Of a DNA stretch of 64,000 nt, positions 59,219 to 64,000 are shown piece by piece (within the stretch, counting starts at the first letter, position 1; every line of letters starts with the position of its first letter). Under the pieces are notes generated by a model, which was not told the DNA's origin, did not search any database, and saw nothing but the letters and a program-made list of their open reading frames with translations. A program made the translations under genes and the position numbers. Origin of the DNA: Chthoniobacter flavus (GTDB lineage Bacteria > Verrucomicrobiota > Verrucomicrobiia > Chthoniobacterales > JACTMZ01); assembly GCA_945878135.1 (NCBI GenBank), contig CAMDUL010000002.1, positions 1-64,000 of the forward strand. Reading direction: 5' to 3'.

Positions 59219-61794
59219 CAGTCGAGAAGGATCTGATGGTTGATGAAGCCGTCGGCAACCACTTCGTGGATGGCGTAAGTTTGCTCGGTGATGCTGGTGA
59301 GCACCGCGACCAGATCACCGATGCGCGCCGGATCGAGTTGCACCCCGCCACCCGCTTCGCCTGAGGCTGCCGTGGCCGGCAGGAGATAAGCCGGCCAACC
59401 GGCTGCGGCGACCCGTTGCCTGACGCTTTCGAGCGCCTCGTGCGTGCGGAGCAAGCCCGGCGAGCCCCTGTCCGCGTCCCCGAGCAGCTGCGCGCAGCGC
59501 CCGAGACAACGGCGCACCGAGCGCGGCATCTCGGGATGATCGTAGAGCAACTCGAGGAGCGGCACCGGTTCGGCCCGCATCTGGTAGACACGGCGGTAGG
59601 CATCGCGCGAACCGAGGAGGCGGAGGAAGGCGGAGAGTTCGATTTCCACCGCATGCTCGGGCCACTCCGGCTGCGTCTCCATGCGGCGGGCGAGAGATTT
59701 GAAGATGGTCAGGCCCGCATTGGCCGTGATGGCCGCCCGCTCGAGTTGCTGGCCGAGAAGGCAAAAATTCCACCCGCGATCGGCCAGCATCGTCGCTTCG
59801 GCCATGCCGAAAAACTCCGCGATACCCGAAGTCGCCTCGGCGCTGAAACGCTGCGTGGCCAAAGCCAACCCGGCCTTGTCCATGTCGGACCGGAATCGAG
59901 CGCGGGAGAAACGTCCCTCGAGATGACTCAGCACCCCGTAAGCCTCGACGCTCAGGCATTCCATGATCTGGCCCGCATTCCACGCGGCGCGCCGCAAGGT
60001 GCTGGAGACCGAGCCTTCTTCGCGTCCGTCGAGCACCAGATGATAGCGCTCGAGTGCGCTGGAGATGCCGCGCTTGCGTCCGCTCTCGCGGTTTTCCAGC
60101 GGGGGCAGGACGCGGTTCCAGACCGGACGGTAGAGCTGCTGCTCGGCGCGGTTCAGTTCCTCGGTTTCGAGGCTTTCGATCACGCCGACCATGTAGGCGA
60201 GACTCTGCGCGCGCTCGAGGTAACGTCCCAGCCAGTAGAAAGAATCGGCCACGCGGCTGGTGACATAAGCCTGCGGGGCATAGGCCTCCGCGGGCCGGTT
60301 GACCGCCAAGGCACGCGGTCCGACTTCTTCCTCGCCCGCCAACACCCAGGTATCCTTGCTGCCGCCGCCCAGTTCGGACGCCGTGAAAGCGCTGTCCTCG
60401 GGCGAGACGCGGGTCAACGCACCGGGAAAAACCTCGTAGTCGCCGCCCGGGCAACGCAGGGCGAACACGATGTGGTCCTGCCGGCGGTCGTCGAGCGCGC
60501 CCTTGCGGTCGAGACAGACCGTGACCGCCCCCGCGTCGCGCGGTTGGGCCACGAAATTCTGCGGCTCGTCGTTCAACAGCTTGCGCAGTTTCCCCAGGTC
60601 GTCCTGCCGGCTCGCCGCATGGTGGAAGAAGGGTTCGCCATAGAGCGGACGGATGTCGAACTCGTCGAGGCGGTCGAGCACATGGTCGCGCTGGTCGAGA
60701 TCACCCAGCCACCAGGTGCGCAGGGTGGGAAGGACGGGCTCTTCGCCGAGATAAAAACGGATGATGCGTCCGGAAAACTGCAAGAGCGCCCGGTCGTCGG
60801 CCAACTGGCTGCCGATGGCATTGGCCACCGCGACATGACCCCGCCGTACGCATTGGGCCAGGCCGGGCACGCCGAGCAGCGAGTCGCGGCGGAAAACCAT
60901 CGAATCAAGCCACGCGTCGGCCACGCGGGTGTAGAGGACGTCGATGCGCTCGAGACCGGACACGCTTTTCAAATAAAGCCGGTCGTCGAGCACGAGGAGA
61001 TCGCCTCCTTGCACGAGTGGAATCCCCATGCGCCGGGCGAGGAAGCTGTGCTCGGAATACGCACGGCTCCCCGGCCCCGGCGTGAGCAGGGCGACCACCG
61101 GTTCGCCGGTCGGTTGCGGGGCGAGAGCGCGCAAAGTCTCGAGGATGGAGACCGGAACATCGGCGATACTCTGCGGATTGCGGTCCTGGAAAGCCCCGGC
61201 AAAGACGCGCGAGAGCGCGCGCCGGTTTTGCATCATGTAGGAAATGCCCGAGGCATTGCTGAAATAGTGGTGCGCCACGGCCATGCGTCCGTCCGGCAAG
61301 CGGGACAAGGCCAGACCCGACAAATGGAGGAACGCGCCGCCCGGACGCGGCAGGCCGACCGCGGGACGTTGGAAATAAGGGCTGCCCAGGACCGGACGGG
61401 AAGGGATGACCTGCGCGCGGAGGATTTCTTTTTTCCCGTGGATATCCCCCAGGAACATTTCGAACGCGCGCAACCTCTGCCGCACGCCCGCCGCGAGGTG
61501 TTCCCACTCGCGGCCGCCGAACAATTGGGGCAGGACGTCGCAGAACCACGGACGCTTCCCCCACGGACGGTCGCGGGCCATGTCGAAGGTCACTCCCATC
61601 TCGCGCATCGTCGCCTCGAGACGCTCGATGATCAGCTTGGTCTCCCCGCGCGGCAGAGCGAGCACGAGGTCGAGCAACGGACGGTAAACGTCCCGCGGTC
61701 CGCCGTCCGGCGCAAAGACCTCGTCCCAAAGCGGACTTTTGCGCGCTTTCGCTTTCACCTCCCAGACGGTTTCCGCCGGGCCCGGCAGGGTCAA
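59218..61794 (-). CDS. Circularly permuted ATP-grasp type 2 + alpha-E domain fusion protein
   Basis: About 858 residues. Residues about 10-500 are a circularly permuted type 2 ATP-grasp domain (DUF404/DUF407; COG2308 type): YRPLLDLVLALPRGE, FDMARDRPWGKRPWFCDVLP, ALLTPGPGSRAYSEHSFLAR. Residues about 513-858 are an alpha-E domain (DUF403; COG2307 type) with SRVADSFYWLGRYLERA and a second NFCLLGQQLERA. ATP-grasp enzymes form C-N or C-O bonds through acyl phosphates, so a peptide or amide ligase is predicted. No ATG fits the N-terminus; TTG 61794 is chosen, GTG 61758 is an alternative. The upstream PHP gene ends 10 bases before this start. Confidence 0.88.
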   Translation of the reverse strand: MTLPGPAETVWEVKAKARKSPLWDEVFAPDGGPRDVYRPLLDLVLALPRGETKLIIERLEATMREMGVTFDMARDRPWGKRPWFCDVLPQLFGGREWEHLAAGVRQRLRAFEMFLGDIHGKKEILRAQVIPSRPVLGSPYFQRPAVGLPRPGGAFLHLSGLALSRLPDGRMAVAHHYFSNASGISYMMQNRRALSRVFAGAFQDRNPQSIADVPVSILETLRALAPQPTGEPVVALLTPGPGSRAYSEHSFLARRMGIPLVQGGDLLVLDDRLYLKSVSGLERIDVLYTRVADAWLDSMVFRRDSLLGVPGLAQCVRRGHVAVANAIGSQLADDRALLQFSGRIIRFYLGEEPVLPTLRTWWLGDLDQRDHVLDRLDEFDIRPLYGEPFFHHAASRQDDLGKLRKLLNDEPQNFVAQPRDAGAVTVCLDRKGALDDRRQDHIVFALRCPGGDYEVFPGALTRVSPEDSAFTASELGGGSKDTWVLAGEEEVGPRALAVNRPAEAYAPQAYVTSRVADSFYWLGRYLERAQSLAYMVGVIESLETEELNRAEQQLYRPVWNRVLPPLENRESGRKRGISSALERYHLVLDGREEGSVSSTLRRAAWNAGQIMECLSVEAYGVLSHLEGRFSRARFRSDMDKAGLALATQRFSAEATSGIAEFFGMAEATMLADRGWNFCLLGQQLERAAITANAGLTIFKSLARRMETQPEWPEHAVEIELSAFLRLLGSRDAYRRVYQMRAEPVPLLELLYDHPEMPRSVRRCLGRCAQLLGDADRGSPGLLRTHEALESVRQRVAAAGWPAYLLPATAASGEAGGGVQLDPARIGDLVAVLTSITEQTYAIHEVVADGFINHQILLD

Positions 61795-61804
61795 GGAGAT
61801 ACGG

Positions 61805-62518
61805 TCAACTCTCCCGCGCGAGCCGTGCGCCGCGCGGCTTGCTGCGCAGGCGGAACCAGTTGTTCCACGTCTTGCGGATGGTCTGGCGCGTGCTGAGGTA
61901 GCGCTGCTCGAGTTCGGTCCCCTCCCGCATTGCGGCCAGCACGCCGGGCAAGGAAAAGTCCTCCGTCTCGAGAATGGTGCAGGCCACGCCGACCGCCCCG
62001 GCATGGTGCGCATCGCTGCCCGCCGTCATGGGCAGGCCACGCCGCATCGCGTAGTCGTAGGCCCTGCGATTGTGGCGCTTGAGGGTCGTCGCCGCATTGA
62101 AAACCTCCAACCCGTCGAGCGGCAGCTGGTCGAGCACGCTTTCGCGGATGCCCGCGCGGAACAAATCGTACGGATGCGGGGCCACGCAGAGGCAGCCCGC
62201 TTCGTGTGCGGCGGCGCAGACCTCGGCCGCCGGACGCCCGCGCAGGTTCGAGGGAAGGCGGCAGCCCAAGCAGAGCAGGTGCCCGTCGGACGTGGTCACT
62301 TCCACGCCGGGAATGACGAGAAACCCGTCGACCGGCTTCCCGTCTGCCCGCATGAATCCTTTCTCCAGCATGTAGTCCACCGCCTCGCAAGTGTTGTGGT
62401 CGGTCACGGCGAACCCGTTCAGCCCCGCCGCCCGCGCCGCGGCGATGAGGTCCTCGGGGCTGCTGATCCCGTCCATCGAAAAAAACGAGTGGACATGGAA
62501 ATCGATCCGGAGGGGCAT
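61805..62518 (-). CDS. PHP domain metal-dependent phosphoesterase
   Basis: A 237-residue PHP-family hydrolase. Metal ligands: H8 and H10 (FHVHS), D40-H41 (VTDHNT), a Glu in GVEVTT (E73), H115 (APHPYD) and D169-H171 (GSDAHH). It resembles stand-alone PHP phosphatases acting on nucleotides or small phosphoesters. It is the first gene of the ATP-grasp/transglutaminase operon, which is not the usual gene set for that system, so it may remove a phosphorylated product or cofactor. The start is ATG 62518. Confidence 0.88.
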   Translation of the reverse strand: MPLRIDFHVHSFFSMDGISSPEDLIAAARAAGLNGFAVTDHNTCEAVDYMLEKGFMRADGKPVDGFLVIPGVEVTTSDGHLLCLGCRLPSNLRGRPAAEVCAAAHEAGCLCVAPHPYDLFRAGIRESVLDQLPLDGLEVFNAATTLKRHNRRAYDYAMRRGLPMTAGSDAHHAGAVGVACTILETEDFSLPGVLAAMREGTELEQRYLSTRQTIRKTWNNWFRLRSKPRGARLARES

Positions 62519-62614
62519 GCCGGAAATTGTCCCCCACCGCGGCCCGTTGCCAAGAGCAAACACCGGCGACTTCCCCCTTGCGGCGCGGGTGCCGCTGTTG
62601 TGCAATCGGCGCCG

Positions 62615-63370
62615 GTGAACATCATCGGCATCGACATCGGCGGTTCGGGCATCAAGGGCGCGCCCGTCGACACGGGCGCGGGCACGCTGTTCGCCGAGCG
62701 CCTGCGCCTCCCGACCCCGGCACCCTCGACGCCCGACGCGGTGGCGGGGGCCATCCGGCAGATCCTCGAAAATTTTCCCGCCACGCCGGGCCCCGTCGGC
62801 ATCACCTTCCCGGGCGTGGTGAAAAGCGGCCGCGTTCTCACCGCGGCCAACATCGATCCGGTCTGGGCCGGCTTCGAAGCCGCCACATTTTTCTCGGCCA
62901 AACTCGGCCGGGTTTGCACCGTGCTGAACGATGCCGACGCAGCCGGCATGGCCGAAATGCGCTTCGGCGCGGGCCGCGGGATCAAAGGCGTGGTCATCCT
63001 CATCACTCTCGGCACCGGCATCGGCAGCGCCGTGTTCCTCGACGGCAAGTTGCTGCCCAACACCGAGCTCGGGCACATGGAAATCCGCGGGAAGGACGCC
63101 GAAGCGCGTGCCTCCGAGCGCGTGCGCGAGGAAAAAGACCTCGGCTGGCCCGAGTGGGCCGAGCGCGTCGGCGAGGTCCTTGCCCGCTACGCGTTCCTGT
63201 TCAACCCCGACCTCTTCATCATCGGTGGCGGGGTCAGCCGCAAGGCGGACAAATTCCTGCCCGTTGTCCAGGGCATGGTCAAGGTCCCCGTGGTCCCGGC
63301 CCAGCTGCAAAACCAGGCGGGACTGGTCGGCGCGGCGCTTGTCGCGGCCGGAGGTCCGCCCGCCGCATGA
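62615..63370 (+). CDS. ppgK: ROK-family kinase of the polyphosphate glucokinase type
   Basis: A 251-residue sugar kinase. The start GIDIGGSGIKGAPVDTGAG, the LLPNTELGHMEIRGKDAEAR block and FNPDLFIIGGGVSRKADKFL match polyphosphate-dependent glucokinases, which phosphorylate glucose with polyphosphate and/or ATP. The glucose-binding region (NDADAAGMAEMRFGAG) and phosphate loops (GTGIGSAVF) are intact. The start is GTG 62615. Its stop overlaps aroB (ATGA at 63367-63370). Phosphoryl donor preference is inferred from resemblance. Confidence 0.88.
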   Translation: MNIIGIDIGGSGIKGAPVDTGAGTLFAERLRLPTPAPSTPDAVAGAIRQILENFPATPGPVGITFPGVVKSGRVLTAANIDPVWAGFEAATFFSAKLGRVCTVLNDADAAGMAEMRFGAGRGIKGVVILITLGTGIGSAVFLDGKLLPNTELGHMEIRGKDAEARASERVREEKDLGWPEWAERVGEVLARYAFLFNPDLFIIGGGVSRKADKFLPVVQGMVKVPVVPAQLQNQAGLVGAALVAAGGPPAA

Positions 63371-64000
63371 TCGAGATTCCCGTCGCCCTTCCCGGACGCA
63401 CCTGCCGCGTGCTGGCCGGACCAGGTCTTCTCGCGCAGACCGGAGCCCTTTGCGCCGCCGCCGGACTGCGCGGGGGATGCGCGGTCATCACCGACGAAAA
63501 TGTCGGACCCCTCCACGGCGCCGCCGTGATCGAAGCGCTCACATCCGCGGGATTCTCCCCGCAACTGCTCGCCGTCCCCGCGGGGGAAAATTCCAAATCC
63601 ATGGCCGCCGCGGAAGACCTCGTCGACCGGTTGCTCGCCGCCGGCCTCGACCGCGGTTCTTTTGTCGTCGCCCTCGGCGGCGGGGTGGTTGGCGACCTCG
63701 CCGGATTCGTCGCCGCCATCTACCTCCGCGGTATCCCCTGCGTGCAGATTCCCACCACCATCGTCGCGCAGGTCGACAGCTCCGTCGGCGGCAAGACCGG
63801 CGTCAACGCCCGTGCCGGCAAGAACCTCATCGGCGCCTTCCACCAACCACGGTTGGTGCTCGCCGACACCCTCACGCTCGAAACCCTGCCCGACCGCGAA
63901 TACCGCGAAGGTTTCGCCGAAGTCATCAAACACGCCATCATCCGCGACGCCGCCATGCTCGACGACCTCGATCCCGCCGCCCCGCGCGCCTCCCTCGCGC
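63367..64000 (+). CDS. aroB: 3-dehydroquinate synthase (3' end cut by window edge)
   Basis: The first 211 codons of AroB, which turns DAHP into 3-dehydroquinate in the shikimate pathway using NAD and zinc. The NAD/substrate motifs are GGGVVGDLAGFVAAIYLRG, PTTIVAQVDSSVGGKTGVN, KNLIGAFHQP and the metal-site start REGFAEVIKH. About 140 residues are missing at the right edge. It starts inside the ppgK stop. Confidence 0.96.
   Translation, partial: MIEIPVALPGRTCRVLAGPGLLAQTGALCAAAGLRGGCAVITDENVGPLHGAAVIEALTSAGFSPQLLAVPAGENSKSMAAAEDLVDRLLAAGLDRGSFVVALGGGVVGDLAGFVAAIYLRGIPCVQIPTTIVAQVDSSVGGKTGVNARAGKNLIGAFHQPRLVLADTLTLETLPDREYREGFAEVIKHAIIRDAAMLDDLDPAAPRASLA

Noticed and set aside
59416-61896. 826-codon plus-strand open frame opposite the ATP-grasp gene
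   Set aside because: The minus strand carries clear ATP-grasp and alpha-E motifs; the plus frame has none.

Overview
The window is a GC-rich, gene-dense piece of a bacterial chromosome. Its housekeeping content is Gram-negative: ParB, SecA, LeuS, NuoB/NuoC, a TolQ-TolR-TonB set, Suf cluster genes, several lipoproteins and a PEP-CTERM protein. This mix, with a DUF4912 protein, a polyphosphate-glucokinase-type ROK kinase and A/T-tailed dispersed hairpins, fits Verrucomicrobiota best. That placement is an inference and not a certain assignment. No phage, rRNA operon, CRISPR array or plasmid backbone is visible. No stretch longer than about 230 bases lacks a gene or site.

Layout. 1-6.1 kb: parB (cut by the left edge), a lipoate-ligase-fold protein, a DUF4912 protein, a Xer recombinase, and envelope genes (YkuD lipoprotein, BsuPI-like lipoprotein, exported protein). 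6.1-10.2 kb: an overlapping run of M23 peptidase, nuoB, nuoC and rnd, then nadC. 10.3-19.4 kb: uvrC, an ExbB-like protein, a small lipoprotein, rdgB/leuS, a Phd-zeta toxin-antitoxin pair under a palindromic operator, and a glutamate dehydrogenase downstream of a secreted nuclease-fold/HhH protein. 19.5-25.3 kb: membrane protein-SPFH-alr operon, then a 474-bp cassette with a GxxExxY gene between 28-bp inverted repeats, then secA. 25.5-30.4 kb: exported protein, tRNA-Ala(GGC), DUF3147, DUF1460, lysA, DoxX, prmA. 30.4-35.2 kb: a minus-strand chain pgpH-type HD protein, ybeY, unknown gene, clpS, DUF2017-like gene, recO, TPR protein. 35.3-39.8 kb: gap-pgk and tolQ-tolR-tonB. 39.8-47.5 kb: an exported LolA-like protein, then a Fur/PerR-headed sufCBD operon divergent from a metal-chelate/B12-type ABC importer across a PerR-like box. 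47.5-55.7 kb: PEP-CTERM serine protease, OsmC, hisD-folP, thioredoxin-fold protein, frr, pyrH, Lon-N domain protein-xseA, aat. 55.8-64 kb: cysI-type sulfite reductase, then a coupled minus-strand operon (PHP phosphoesterase, circularly permuted ATP-grasp/alpha-E fusion, two transglutaminase-like proteins), then ppgK and aroB (cut by the right edge).

How it fits together. Translational coupling is pervasive (ATGA, GTGA, TTGA and TGATG junctions), and convergent genes often overlap at their 3' ends. Three loci stand out. The ATP-grasp/alpha-E/transglutaminase operon is a predicted but, to my knowledge, biochemically uncharacterised amide-bond-forming system, here preceded by a PHP-family phosphoesterase. 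The GxxExxY cassette is flush with its inverted repeats and supplies the alr stop codon. The Phd-type antitoxin is paired with a zeta-type kinase and has an operator that fills its promoter. Several very long open frames antisense to real genes are codon-bias artefacts and are not annotated.
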